This document shows, piece after piece, positions 1 through 9,470 of a DNA stretch of 64,000 nucleotides. The notes beneath the pieces are model-generated. The model was not told the DNA's origin. It made no database searches and saw nothing but the letters and a program-made list of their open reading frames with translations. Within the stretch, counting starts at the first letter, position 1; every line of letters begins with the position of its first letter. A program made the translations under genes and the position numbers. This DNA is from a methanogenic archaeon ISO4-H5 (GTDB lineage Archaea; Thermoplasmatota; Thermoplasmata; Methanomassiliicoccales; Methanomethylophilaceae): the NCBI GenBank assembly GCA_001560915.1, contig CP014214.1:1302001-1366000 (forward strand), given 5' to 3'.

Positions 1-1
1 G

Positions 2-592
2 GCCGTCGACGGCACCTATGCGGGACACATCCTCATCGCCGACACCCTGAAGGACGACGCTGTTCAGGCGATCCGCGACCTGAAGGGATTCGGCATCAGG
101 ACCGTCATGCTCACCGGCGATTCAGAGGTCATAGCAAAGCACATGTCCGATGATCTGGGTCTTGATTCCTACGAGGCCGAGCTCCTGCCCGAGGACAAGC
201 TCGACAGGCTGGAATCGGTCATGGAAGGGACCGACGGTACCACCGTGTTCATAGGCGACGGAATCAACGACACACCAGCCCTCGCCAGGGCCGACGTGGG
301 TATCGCCATGGGCGGACTCGGTTCCGATTCCGCGGTGGAGGCCGCGGATATCGTGCTGGTCGACGACAAGCCCTCCAAGGTTGCGGAAACCATCCGTATT
401 TCGAAGAAGACCCAGAGCATCGTAATCCAGAACATCGTCATGGCTCTGGGCATCAAATTCGCGGTGCTCGCCCTGACCGCCTTCACCGACCTGGTGAACA
501 TGTGGGTGGCCATCTTCGGCGACGTCGGAGTGCTGATCATCGCCATCCTGAACTCCACCCGTGCCCTCGGCGGGCGCGGGCCGAGGGAGTGA
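2..592 (+). CDS. Metal-transporting P1B-type ATPase, C-terminal part (5' end outside window)
   Basis: This is the last 196 residues of a heavy-metal P-type ATPase, a membrane pump that exports or imports transition metals using ATP. The visible part holds the P-domain motifs MLTGD and [10 protein letters not shown], the hinge region that coordinates Mg, and two closing hydrophobic helices. The phosphorylation motif DKTGT and the CPx metal-binding helix lie upstream of the window, so the metal cannot be read. The frame is open from base 2. It ends in TGA and is followed by a short AT-rich promoter region for the Hsp70 operon. A second, complete pump of the same class lies at 50183-52006. Confidence 0.9.
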   Translation, partial: AVDGTYAGHILIADTLKDDAVQAIRDLKGFGIRTVMLTGDSEVIAKHMSDDLGLDSYEAELLPEDKLDRLESVMEGTDGTTVFIGDGINDTPALARADVGIAMGGLGSDSAVEAADIVLVDDKPSKVAETIRISKKTQSIVIQNIVMALGIKFAVLALTAFTDLVNMWVAIFGDVGVLIIAILNSTRALGGRGPRE

Positions 593-619
593 AACCCCTT
601 CCCGCCGTACAGGCGTCGC

Positions 620-632
620 TATCTATTTTTAA
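620..632 (+). promoter_or_regulatory. TATA box region of the chaperone operon
   Basis: An AT-rich block (CTATTTTTAATA) sits in otherwise GC-rich sequence about 35-45 nt upstream of the ATG at 665. The expected archaeal transcription start, 22-27 nt downstream of the box, would fall near 648-652. That lies after the alternative ATG at 638, which favours 665 as the first codon. No comparable box precedes the next four genes, which fits one transcript for all five. Confidence 0.5.
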
Positions 633-664
633 TAAGAATGGATACACCCGCATGGGATGCACAA

Positions 665-2695
665 ATGAGGGTCGGTATCGACCTCGGTACGACGTACTCC
701 GCCGTTGCCAGGTATAACGCTAAAACTTCAAGGACAGACATCATCCGCAACAAATACGAGAAGGATCTCACGCCGTCCGTCATCTGCTTCATGGATGACG
801 GGTCTGTCCTCATCGGCGATGACGCCAAGGACATGCAGAGGGGCGGAGGCGGATGCATAGCCTCGGTTTTCAAGGTCAGCATGGGGACCCATGCGGCCTG
901 CGCCGAACTTAACGGCAGGTCGTACACCGCCGAGGAACTCTCCCGCCTGATGGTCAGGGAACTCATCAGACAGGCGGAGGCCAGTGCCGGCGAGAAGATC
1001 GAGAGCGCAGTTATCACCGTACCCGCTTACTTCGACGACCTGCAGAGGTCATCCACCAGGGCCGCGGCCGAGAGCGCCGGGGTCACTGTCACCAAAATTA
1101 TCAACGAACCGACCGCCGCTGCCATCTACTACGGCTACAAGCACTCCGAGGGCAAGAACATCCTCGTGTATGACCTCGGAGGAGGGACCTTCGACGTCAC
1201 CATCGTGAACGTCAACAACAGCACCATCGATGTCATCGCCACCTGCGGCAACCACAACCTGGGAGGCAAGGACTGGGACGAGACCCTCCTGAACACCATA
1301 TGCGACAGATTCTACGACGAGTTCGGAGAGGACCCCCGTACCGACATCAGGAAACGCTACGAACTCCTGGCGGACTGCGAGGATTACAAGAAATCCCTGG
1401 TCAACTACAGGAAAGCGACTGCCCACGTGGCCTTCGGGGACTATGTAGGCAGATACGAACTGTCCGTGGAGGATTTCGAATCCTCGACCGATTTCCTCAT
1501 CGACGCTATCAACGATGTGCTCGATGAAGTGTTCGAAGCATCCCGCATGAGGCCGGACCAGATCGACGAGGTACTGCTCTGCGGAGGATCCACCAGGCTC
1601 CCCCAGGTGCAGAGGCACCTCAAGAAGTACGGATTCAAGACCATCGTCACCCACCGCGACACCGACCTCGCCGTGGCCAAGGGTGCGGCCATCGTGGCCT
1701 CCCTGTACAGCAACGACGACAACAGGATCCGCGACCTCAGCATCTCCGACGTCAACGCACACTCGCTGGGCCTGCTCTCGATCGATCCCAACACCGGGAA
1801 GTACCGCAACGAGATCATGATCCCCTGCAATTCCAAGATCCCAATCTCGGTGACCAAACCCTTCCGTCTGGAAGAGGGCAACCTGACCGATCAGGTGGAG
1901 GTCTACATGCTCCAGGGCGAGAGCCCGGTCCCCTCCGACTGCACAGTCATCAAGCACGAGGTTATCACGGGATTCATCAACAACGGCAAAGGGGCCGTCA
2001 TAGACATCACCTACAGCTACAACGAGGACGGGGCAGTCACGGTCACCGCCGCCAGGAACGGAGAGGAACTCCCAGTGATAGAGGAGGCCATCCCGGAGGA
2101 CAGCTCCTGGATATCCGCCGACCCGTCCGCCAGATGCGGCAACAAACGCGTGTCCAAGAGCATCGCCATCTGCGTGGACCTATCCCGCAGCATGGAGAAG
2201 AACCTCCCCGAGGTGAAGAAGGCGATCAACGATTTCGTGATGAGCCTCTCCGGGGAGTTCACCAAATTCACGCTCATCGGTTTCGGGGACAAGGTGAAGG
2301 TCCTGTCGGAACTGTCCACCGACGAGGAGGACATCCTCGGGGCGGTGGAGGCCATGAAAATCAACAAACTCGGCAGGGGGACCGACGCCAACCCCCTCGA
2401 GATGGTAAGGGAGAAACTGGCATCCGAGAAGGGTGCCAAGATGGCCCTCATCCTCACCGACGGAATCTGGGGCAGGAGGAACGAAGCGGTGGAGGATGCC
2501 ACCGCCTGCAAACAGGAGATGATCAACATCGTCGCCATCGGATTCGGCGAGGCTGACAGGTCGTTCCTGAAACAGATAGCCACCATCGAGGAGGGTGCGA
2601 TGTACACCACCCTCAGCAACCTAGGAAAAACGATCAATACCATCGCCACGGCGATCATCGACAGCCCCACCGGCCTGGTCGAGCATTTCAGGTGA
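665..2695 (+). CDS. Hsp70 (DnaK-like) ATPase fused to a C-terminal von Willebrand factor A domain
   Basis: The 676-residue protein has an Hsp70 nucleotide-binding domain (phosphate-1 motif GIDLGTTYS at residues 4-12, phosphate-2 YDLGGGTFDVT near 169), a substrate-binding beta domain (about 370-490), and then, where the alpha-helical lid should be, a vWA domain from about 497. The vWA domain carries a complete metal-ion site: DLSRS (D505, S507, S509), the Thr in GRGTD (T573) and the Asp in LTDG (D599). The protein should therefore bind ATP and a divalent ion. An in-frame ATG at 638 would add nine residues but lies too close to the TATA block. The gene overlaps the next one by 4 nt (GTGA). The fusion is unusual; chaperone activity is inferred. 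Confidence 0.85.
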   Translation: MRVGIDLGTTYSAVARYNAKTSRTDIIRNKYEKDLTPSVICFMDDGSVLIGDDAKDMQRGGGGCIASVFKVSMGTHAACAELNGRSYTAEELSRLMVRELIRQAEASAGEKIESAVITVPAYFDDLQRSSTRAAAESAGVTVTKIINEPTAAAIYYGYKHSEGKNILVYDLGGGTFDVTIVNVNNSTIDVIATCGNHNLGGKDWDETLLNTICDRFYDEFGEDPRTDIRKRYELLADCEDYKKSLVNYRKATAHVAFGDYVGRYELSVEDFESSTDFLIDAINDVLDEVFEASRMRPDQIDEVLLCGGSTRLPQVQRHLKKYGFKTIVTHRDTDLAVAKGAAIVASLYSNDDNRIRDLSISDVNAHSLGLLSIDPNTGKYRNEIMIPCNSKIPISVTKPFRLEEGNLTDQVEVYMLQGESPVPSDCTVIKHEVITGFINNGKGAVIDITYSYNEDGAVTVTAARNGEELPVIEEAIPEDSSWISADPSARCGNKRVSKSIAICVDLSRSMEKNLPEVKKAINDFVMSLSGEFTKFTLIGFGDKVKVLSELSTDEEDILGAVEAMKINKLGRGTDANPLEMVREKLASEKGAKMALILTDGIWGRRNEAVEDATACKQEMINIVAIGFGEADRSFLKQIATIEEGAMYTTLSNLGKTINTIATAIIDSPTGLVEHFR

Positions 2696-5600
2696 GTAAA
2701 GTGTCGGAACAGAGAGAGAACTACTGCAAACTGCTGGGGCTCAATCCGTTTAAGGAGTCGGACGAGAGCGACCAGCACATCAGGGAACAGATCGAGAAGT
2801 CGGAGGCGGAGTGGAAGAAGGACCTGAACTCCCCTTCGCTCACGAAGAAACAGAGATACCTGTACGGGGAGTATCTGAAACTCATCCCGGACATCCGCAG
2901 CACCCTCGACAGCCCCATCCTCAGAAGGGAGGAGTTCGAGGCAGCCAGGGACATCCTCAGGAGGAAGGCGTCCAAGCTCATAGGCGAGGCCATCATCCTG
3001 CAGGGAGGGGAGATCGTCATACCGGTCAATATCTCCGAGAACCTGGCAGGCAAGCTGAACTGGAAGGGCATCGACGGCAAGACCCTGGTCCAGGCGTCCG
3101 GACTCAAGACCGTCCCTCCGCCCCGTCCCATCTCCAATGCGGTCAGCAACGCATTCCGCATGATGAACGACCTGAATGTGTTCTCCCCCTACGATCTCCT
3201 GAACAGGCTCATCGACATCCCCGATATGGACCTCAGCATCAGCAAGGTCGAGCCCGGATGTCCCCCCGACACACTCCGTACCGCCTACGACTCGGTCAAC
3301 AAGAGGATCAACAACCTGAAGAACGGAAGGATCCCCAACCACGACACCTACCTCATGACGGTGAGAGCTGTCAAGAGCGTGATCTCCACCGACGAGGGCC
3401 TGGAGGATCTCATCTCCTACGGACGCTGCATGGAGGTCCTGGAGCCCGCCTTCGAACAGATGGACGAGGACAGCGGACGCCAGTTCTCCCGCGCCTATAT
3501 CGACAATCTGCTCACGGTCTATGTCAGCGGCACCGACGCCGACCCCGAACTGTGCCTGCGCCTGCTGGAGGACTACTGCATCAGGAGGACGTTCCCCGCC
3601 AACTTCTCGCAGGCCGAGAGCAAACTGGACACCTGTCCCCGCTGCAAGGCGATGATCTACACCGGCGACAACTGCTTCTACTGTCCCTGCTGCGGTTCCG
3701 CCCTCAATTCCATCTGTCCCTGCTGCGGCAGGGCCCAGACCTCCGCCAACGCCCATTGCGTATCCTGCGGCATCGACATCTCCATGGCCCTGAAGAGCGC
3801 CGTGGATTCCGAGAGCAGGGTCAGGAACCTGCTGACCGGCGGACACACCGAGCAGGCCACCGCCGAACTCAGGGAACTCGAGGACAAGTATCCCTCCTTC
3901 GACCCCCTCCCGCAGATCAAGGTCACCGTCCACGAGAACATCGGCAGGATCAACACCCTGCTGAACACCGTCATGGACGACTTCATGACCCACAGCTACT
4001 TCCACCTCAAGAACACCGTGGCCGACGGCATGGTGGACTTCCCCAACCTCCTGGAGAGGGAGGACATCAGGATCAGGTACGAGGAGGCCGTGGCCAAATA
4101 CAACGAAGCAGACCGCATCTGCGTGAAAGCGGCGGAAGCACCCGAAGCGGAGGCACGCGAACTGTATATCCAAGCCTCCTGTCTCTGCCCCGACCATCCC
4201 GACGCCCTGGCCAAACTGAGCACCTATCCTCCCGAGGGACCCGCCGACGCCGAGATCCAGTCGGACCCCGACGGGATACAGATCAGGTATGCGGTACCCG
4301 AGGACCGCCGCGGCATGACGTTCTGCATCTACCGCAACAGCGGATCCGCTCCCGAAGTGGACCCCAGCACCGTCCCCCTGGCGGAGATAGAGGGCTGGAA
4401 CTACGCCGACCAGACCGCCGAGCCCGGTGTGGAGTATTACTACAAGATATACTCCAAACGCTGGGGCATCCTCTCGCAAGAATACGCCGAGTGCGGACCC
4501 GGACTCATCATGAGGGAGGTCACCAACGTCACCATCACCCCGTCCGACGACGGCCTGAAACTCACCTATGTGGCACCTGCCGGGGCCTCCCGCGTGCGCA
4601 TCTGGAGGAAGGAGTCCGGCTCTGCGGCGGGCGAGGGTGAGGAAGCGGAGATCATCCACAACGACTCCGGCACCGTCATCGACGACGGTCTGGAGGAGGG
4701 CACCACCTACTACTACCTCTTCGTCGCCGAATACGATATCGACGGACGCCAGGAGAGATCGTACGGTTCCATCTACTCCGGCATGACCGCCGTCCTGCCC
4801 AGCCCCATCAACGACCTGGCCGTCACCTGGGACCGCGACAGAGCCTGCTATGTGGCGGACTGGACCGGCCCCCGCGATGCGGTTCTCTATTTCGCCAACT
4901 CCAAGGACAGCGTGCCCGGGGAGCATGTCTCCGTCAAGGACCTGTCCACCCGCATGAACCGCATCGAACCCCTGGATTCCGATGACGGGGTGTACAGGTT
5001 CACTCTCCCGGAGGCGACCGTCACCTACATCTGCCCTACCGTGACCGTGGGCAACACCACCGTCCGCGGAAGGGAGTGCGTGGTCGCCAACCTGAAACCC
5101 TTCAGGAACCTCACCAAGTCGGTGGACGACCGCGTCTGCAGACTGACCATGGACTGGCCGGCCGATGCCGACAATGCCTATGTGCTGATCAAAGGCAGGG
5201 ACCAGGAAGGAGACCTCCGCGAGTGGGAGCAGAGGACGGACTGGGACGAGTACAAGGCCAAGGGATGCCTGGAGGTCCCCCTGAAGGGATCGGTCCGTAC
5301 GTCTGTCACCGTATGCGCGGAATACCTGATCGACGGCAAGGAACTGAAGTCGATCGGCGTCACCACCGACGTATACTCCGGGACCTGGAACAAGGTCAGC
5401 TACACCCTCGACACCGAATCCGTCAAGGGAGACAGGAAGAAGACCAGGGTCATGGTCAGGATGTCCTGCCCCGGCGAGACCATCATACCACGCTGCGTAA
5501 TGGTTTCCTGCGACGGTCACATCCCTCTGAGGAAGACCGACGGCACGGTCATCTGGGAATCTGATGACCCCATCGTCCTGGTCGACGGCTCCACCCTGAT

Positions 5601-5715
5601 GAGCTTCGTCACCCCCAAGGACGGGGTCGACCTGAGCAGCATGAGGCTGTTCTTCGCCGACCGCGCAGACTACGACCGTTTCGGTCTGGTACATCCCATC
5701 TACAGGAGGAAGTGA
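2692..5715 (+). CDS. Large scaffold-like protein with J-like N terminus, double zinc ribbon and Fn3-like repeats
   Basis: The 1007-residue protein is soluble and has no signal peptide. Residues 1-100 are helical and resemble a degenerate J domain in pattern, but the HPD motif needed to stimulate Hsp70 is absent. Around residues 315-360 there is a cysteine cluster (CPRC, CPCC, CPCC, CVSC) consistent with two zinc ribbons. A helical stretch follows (about 360-500), and about 510-1000 is beta-rich with Fn3-like repeats. It starts with GTG overlapping the TGA of the Hsp70-vWA gene, so translation is coupled. The next gene starts one base after its stop. Position between two Hsp70 genes and a GrpE-like gene suggests an adaptor or co-chaperone; this is inference. 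Confidence 0.75.
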   Translation: MSKVSEQRENYCKLLGLNPFKESDESDQHIREQIEKSEAEWKKDLNSPSLTKKQRYLYGEYLKLIPDIRSTLDSPILRREEFEAARDILRRKASKLIGEAIILQGGEIVIPVNISENLAGKLNWKGIDGKTLVQASGLKTVPPPRPISNAVSNAFRMMNDLNVFSPYDLLNRLIDIPDMDLSISKVEPGCPPDTLRTAYDSVNKRINNLKNGRIPNHDTYLMTVRAVKSVISTDEGLEDLISYGRCMEVLEPAFEQMDEDSGRQFSRAYIDNLLTVYVSGTDADPELCLRLLEDYCIRRTFPANFSQAESKLDTCPRCKAMIYTGDNCFYCPCCGSALNSICPCCGRAQTSANAHCVSCGIDISMALKSAVDSESRVRNLLTGGHTEQATAELRELEDKYPSFDPLPQIKVTVHENIGRINTLLNTVMDDFMTHSYFHLKNTVADGMVDFPNLLEREDIRIRYEEAVAKYNEADRICVKAAEAPEAEARELYIQASCLCPDHPDALAKLSTYPPEGPADAEIQSDPDGIQIRYAVPEDRRGMTFCIYRNSGSAPEVDPSTVPLAEIEGWNYADQTAEPGVEYYYKIYSKRWGILSQEYAECGPGLIMREVTNVTITPSDDGLKLTYVAPAGASRVRIWRKESGSAAGEGEEAEIIHNDSGTVIDDGLEEGTTYYYLFVAEYDIDGRQERSYGSIYSGMTAVLPSPINDLAVTWDRDRACYVADWTGPRDAVLYFANSKDSVPGEHVSVKDLSTRMNRIEPLDSDDGVYRFTLPEATVTYICPTVTVGNTTVRGRECVVANLKPFRNLTKSVDDRVCRLTMDWPADADNAYVLIKGRDQEGDLREWEQRTDWDEYKAKGCLEVPLKGSVRTSVTVCAEYLIDGKELKSIGVTTDVYSGTWNKVSYTLDTESVKGDRKKTRVMVRMSCPGETIIPRCVMVSCDGHIPLRKTDGTVIWESDDPIVLVDGSTLMSFVTPKDGVDLSSMRLFFADRADYDRFGLVHPIYRRK

Positions 5716-5716
5716 A

Positions 5717-6952
5717 ATGTCCAAGAAGAGATCGCAGAGATACATCTGTCCGTTCTGTTACGGAAGCATCGACATGTCCCAGGTGCATTACGCCTGCAAC
5801 GACCCCCTGTGCACCAGGACCTTCCTCGGCACCTGCTCCGAGGCCGAGAAGAGGCGCTACGGCTCCGTCTACAGGCCGGAGGAGGAGATCGATGTCGAAC
5901 GCTCCGAGTTCCTCGGACTCGACCCCTACGGACCCGCCGCCATCACCACCAAGAGCCACATCATCCGCGGCTCGGTGGACGGGAAATGCGAGATATGCAG
6001 CAACAGGAACACCGACAAGCTGTGCCCCCGCTGCCACCAGATAATCACCAAGGCCGCGGAGAGATGGGGAACCTCCATCTACGTGCTCATCGGATCCGAA
6101 TCCGCGGGCAAGAGCCACTACCTGGCATCTTTAATCGAGACCCTGAAGAGCGGCTACGCCCAGGAGTTCGACACCAAGGTCACCCCGACCACCGCAAACA
6201 CCGCCGACAAGTTCGACAGGGAATACCGCAACACGGTGTTCGACGGAGGCAGATGCCTGCCGCCGACCCCCACCTACGAGGACGTCCTCACCCGCGACCC
6301 CCTGCTGTTCGACATGGACAAAGGCGACGGGGACGGGGCCCGTACGGTGGCCTTCGTGGACACCTCCGGCAGGGACCTCGACAGCTCTGACAAATTGGCA
6401 TCGCTCAACATCAGCACTTACATATCGGGCGCGGCCGGCATCATGTTCTTCATCGATGCCCTCCGGCTGCCCTCCGTCCGCAGCAAGCTGGGACTTCCCG
6501 CAGAGGACTGTCCCGACGCAGCCGCGGCACTCAACTATGTGGCGGAGATAATCCGCGACAAGAACCGCCTGAAACCCAAGAATCCGGTGGAGATCCCCCT
6601 GGCGGTGATCGTCACCAAGAGCGACCTCCTGATGAGGCCGGCCGCGGCGGAAGAGGACGAGGACGCCCTCTTCGGCCAAGAGTCGTCCCTGCACATCCCG
6701 AGGGAGCAGGGTTCGGCGGATATGGACAATATCGCCCTGGTGGGCACCGAGGTGGAGGAATACCTCCGCCGCAACGCAGGACAGGACCTCCTTGACGCCG
6801 TGGACCAGTTCGAGAACCACCAGTACTTCGCGGTCTCCGCATTGGGCGGAGCGCCCGCCGACGGCGTTCTGAAGAACGGTGTCGCACCGTTCAGGGTGGA
6901 GGACCCCATGATATGGTTTCTCAACACCACCGAGAAGAGGAGATGGCTATGA
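5717..6952 (+). CDS. Zinc-finger P-loop GTPase-like protein (TRAFAC / DO-GTPase-like)
   Basis: The 411-residue protein starts with two cysteine pairs (CPFC, then CEIC and CPRC further on) that probably bind zinc. A P-loop GSESAGKS lies near residues 125-132, a Walker-B-like FVDTSGRDL near 212, and TKSDL near 300, the last matching the NKxD base-recognition motif of GTPases. The arrangement resembles the TRAFAC-type DO-GTPases described in predicted NTP-dependent conflict systems; the exact family is unsure. The start ATG follows the previous stop by one base with a GGAGG-type Shine-Dalgarno site at its 5' side. Its TGA overlaps the ATG of the next gene (ATGA). Confidence 0.72.
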   Translation: MSKKRSQRYICPFCYGSIDMSQVHYACNDPLCTRTFLGTCSEAEKRRYGSVYRPEEEIDVERSEFLGLDPYGPAAITTKSHIIRGSVDGKCEICSNRNTDKLCPRCHQIITKAAERWGTSIYVLIGSESAGKSHYLASLIETLKSGYAQEFDTKVTPTTANTADKFDREYRNTVFDGGRCLPPTPTYEDVLTRDPLLFDMDKGDGDGARTVAFVDTSGRDLDSSDKLASLNISTYISGAAGIMFFIDALRLPSVRSKLGLPAEDCPDAAAALNYVAEIIRDKNRLKPKNPVEIPLAVIVTKSDLLMRPAAAEEDEDALFGQESSLHIPREQGSADMDNIALVGTEVEEYLRRNAGQDLLDAVDQFENHQYFAVSALGGAPADGVLKNGVAPFRVEDPMIWFLNTTEKRRWL

Positions 6953-7806
6953 CCGCACAGACTACACTTGTAGAGGATAAAGCCGAAATGGCAGAATCTG
7001 CAGAGAACTCTTTAGAACCGACCAAGAAAAAGTCCGGCAAAAAGATAGCACCGAATAAGACCAAGCCCAAGAACGAAGAAATCAAAGTGATGATGGACAA
7101 GGTCATGGAGACTGCCGACGATCTCAAGGTCGTCCAGGGTCGGCTCACCGCTGACATCATCGGCCTCAGCGACAAAATCGACGGCTTCCAGGATGCCATG
7201 GGTGTCATAAGCAACAAGATTGACGAGATTCAGTTCAGCGCGGTATCAGAAACACCTGCCCCCGAGCCTAGGGAGTATCTGTCAGGCGCCGCACCGGCCC
7301 CCGAGGCACAGCCCAGCGGGGATCTGGGACAATACGTCACCACCCGCGAGATGTTCGATAAGTACGCCCGGCAGATGGACCGCAGGGATGGGGAGCTGGC
7401 CAACAAGAAGTTCATGCACCTCATGGAGAAGCTCAGCCTGATGAGGGAGGATTACGCCAAGCTCTGCAGGAACCTCTCGGAGAACGCCGCCTCATACTCA
7501 GGAAAGGAAGTATTATCCTCCTTCGAGGCATACCTCGTGGACATCGAGAACATGCTCACCGACGCGGGGGTCACCATCGGCCACCACGGGAACATCGGAG
7601 ACCCGGTAGACGTGCAGCATCAGAGAATCATGGGTGTGGTCGCCACCGACGACCCCTCCAAGAACGGCACCGTGGCGCAGAAACTGTCGGAAGAATACGC
7701 ATACGACGGACGCGCCATCGTGAAAGAAAAAGTAAATGTTTATAAGACAGCCGCGCAAGCACCCGCTGTAACCGAGACGGGTTTCAGGCTGTCGCCATCA
7801 GAGTGA
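6949..7806 (+). CDS. GrpE-like nucleotide-exchange factor
   Basis: The 285-residue protein has a Lys/Glu-rich N terminus, a long coiled coil (about 45-90), a Pro/Ala linker, a helical segment (about 125-200) and a C-terminal beta-rich domain. That domain (HQRIMGVVATDD followed by VAQKLSEEYAYDGR) has the order of motifs seen in the GrpE beta domain, which opens the Hsp70 nucleotide cleft. It is longer than ordinary GrpE (about 180-200 residues) because of the N-terminal extension. The ATG at 6949 overlaps the previous stop and has a GAGGAG site six bases upstream, so I prefer it to in-frame ATGs at 6943 or GTG/ATG further up. It most likely serves one or both Hsp70s of the operon. Confidence 0.7.
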   Translation: MTAQTTLVEDKAEMAESAENSLEPTKKKSGKKIAPNKTKPKNEEIKVMMDKVMETADDLKVVQGRLTADIIGLSDKIDGFQDAMGVISNKIDEIQFSAVSETPAPEPREYLSGAAPAPEAQPSGDLGQYVTTREMFDKYARQMDRRDGELANKKFMHLMEKLSLMREDYAKLCRNLSENAASYSGKEVLSSFEAYLVDIENMLTDAGVTIGHHGNIGDPVDVQHQRIMGVVATDDPSKNGTVAQKLSEEYAYDGRAIVKEKVNVYKTAAQAPAVTETGFRLSPSE

Positions 7807-7819
7807 AAAAGGGAGAACA

Positions 7820-9457
7820 ATGAGCGAAGAATTCAGCATAGGCATCGACTTAGGAACCACATACTCATGCCTCGCATACATCGACGATAACAACGATCCT
7901 GTCGTTGAGAGGAACTACGAACACGAGGACACCACCCCCTCCGTCATCCTGTTCAACGACGTGGGCGAGAAACTGGTGGGTTCGTCCGCCAAGGACATGT
8001 TCCTCATGTATTCCAGCGACAGATTCGTCCTGGACATCAAAAGGAAGATGGGTACCGACTACTCCGTCGACATCGACGGCATCAGGTACACGCCTCCCAC
8101 CCTGTCCGGACTCATCCTCCGCAAGCTCCTGAAGGACTTCGAGGAGAACCACGGCCTGGACGAGGGCTCTGTCAAGAGTGCTGTCATCACCGTCCCCGCC
8201 TATTTCGGCCTGGAGGAGAGGGAAGCTACCGTCAACGCAGGAAAGATCGCGGGACTGGAGGAGGTCACCCTCCTCAACGAGCCCACCGCCGCAGCCATCT
8301 GCTTCGGATTCGGCAACAACCAGGACGGACCCAAGAAGGTCCTGGTCTACGACCTGGGAGGAGGAACCTTCGATGTCACCATCCTCCAGATCGACGGCAA
8401 GAGCTTCACCGCCATCGCCACCGACGGACAGAGGCTGATGGGAGGTAAGGACTGGGATGCTGCTCTGAAGTCCATCATCATCTCCAAGATTGCCGAGATG
8501 AGCGGACTCAGCGAAGGCGAGATCGAAGCCGACAGCGACATCATGGACGCGCTGGTGCTGGATTCCGAAGACCTCAAGAAGAGGCTCTCCACCTCCGAGT
8601 CCACCAGGGGTACCATGACCATCGGCGGAAGGAAAGTTACCTACACCGTCACCAGAGAGGAGTTCGAGGACGCCACCAAGCACCTTATCGATTCCACCGC
8701 CGACACCGTGGCGGAAGTTCTTGATTCCAAGAACCTCACCGTGGGCGACATCGACGCCTTCCTCCTGGTAGGAGGATCCTCCAGGATGCCCCAGGTCAAG
8801 GCCACCATCGCCAACAGGTTCCCCGGAGCCAACATAAAGATCTATGACCCAGACCAGTCCATCGCCAAAGGAGCCGCTGTCTACTGCAAATCCAGGGACG
8901 TCCTCTCCGATGTCAAAGCCGACATCAAACAGCAGATGGATGCGGGCCAGCCCGGACCCGTCAACGAGACCGAGATGGCCAGCCGTGTGGACGAGGTCGC
9001 CATGGCCACCGACGACGCCATCGTCGTGCACAACGTCCTCAGCAAATCGCTCGGTGTCAAGGCCAGCGACGGTAACGGCAACGAGTACATCTCCAACATC
9101 GTCTTCAGGGACGTCACCCTGCCTATCGTAGAGAACAGGACCTACTACCCCTATGTGGACGGTCAGCTCTCCGTCGATGTCGAGATCTTCGAGAACGGCG
9201 CCCGCAACAACGAGGACGGCATGAGGGTCGAGATGGCCGATGCCACCCTGGTGGGTTCCTTCCCCATGAAACTCCCCGAGGATGTCACCAAGAACACCCC
9301 CATCAACATCCGCTTCACCGTCAACGACGACGGTATGGTCTTCGCCTACGTAGAGTGCAAGGACCAGCATGCCGAATACAACCTGAAGACCAAGACCTCC
9401 ATGACCGATGAGGAGATCAGGAAGTTCAGGGGACTCGTCGAGCACGGACTGATCTGA
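7820..9457 (+). CDS. Second Hsp70 (DnaK-like), lacking the C-terminal lid
   Basis: The 545-residue protein has the Hsp70 ATPase motifs GIDLGTTYS (residues 8-16) and YDLGGGTFDVT (about 176) and an adenosine motif LVGGSSRMPQ. A substrate-binding beta region follows. It stops soon after, about 60-90 residues short of DnaK, and lacks most of the helical lid. A GGGAG ribosome site precedes the ATG by a few bases. It closes the operon, 13 nt after the GrpE-like gene, and is followed by a strong hairpin. It is about equally diverged from canonical DnaK and from the Hsp70-vWA protein, so it looks like a specialised partner rather than the housekeeping DnaK. Confidence 0.88.
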   Translation: MSEEFSIGIDLGTTYSCLAYIDDNNDPVVERNYEHEDTTPSVILFNDVGEKLVGSSAKDMFLMYSSDRFVLDIKRKMGTDYSVDIDGIRYTPPTLSGLILRKLLKDFEENHGLDEGSVKSAVITVPAYFGLEEREATVNAGKIAGLEEVTLLNEPTAAAICFGFGNNQDGPKKVLVYDLGGGTFDVTILQIDGKSFTAIATDGQRLMGGKDWDAALKSIIISKIAEMSGLSEGEIEADSDIMDALVLDSEDLKKRLSTSESTRGTMTIGGRKVTYTVTREEFEDATKHLIDSTADTVAEVLDSKNLTVGDIDAFLLVGGSSRMPQVKATIANRFPGANIKIYDPDQSIAKGAAVYCKSRDVLSDVKADIKQQMDAGQPGPVNETEMASRVDEVAMATDDAIVVHNVLSKSLGVKASDGNGNEYISNIVFRDVTLPIVENRTYYPYVDGQLSVDVEIFENGARNNEDGMRVEMADATLVGSFPMKLPEDVTKNTPINIRFTVNDDGMVFAYVECKDQHAEYNLKTKTSMTDEEIRKFRGLVEHGLI

Positions 9458-9470
9458 AACCATTATTCAC

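Noticed and set aside
1049-1957. Long minus-strand open frame antisense to the Hsp70-vWA gene
   Set aside because: It is a shadow of the GC-rich coding frame; its product has no known motif, and the plus frame has complete Hsp70 motifs.
2017-5745. 1242-residue minus-strand frame opposite the scaffold gene
   Set aside because: It has low-complexity Val/Gly/Asp-rich content, typical of an antisense frame of a GC-rich gene, and spans the junctions of real genes.
7865-9463. 532-residue minus-strand frame opposite the second Hsp70
   Set aside because: Same reason: antisense of a clear Hsp70 gene with no own promoter or motif.
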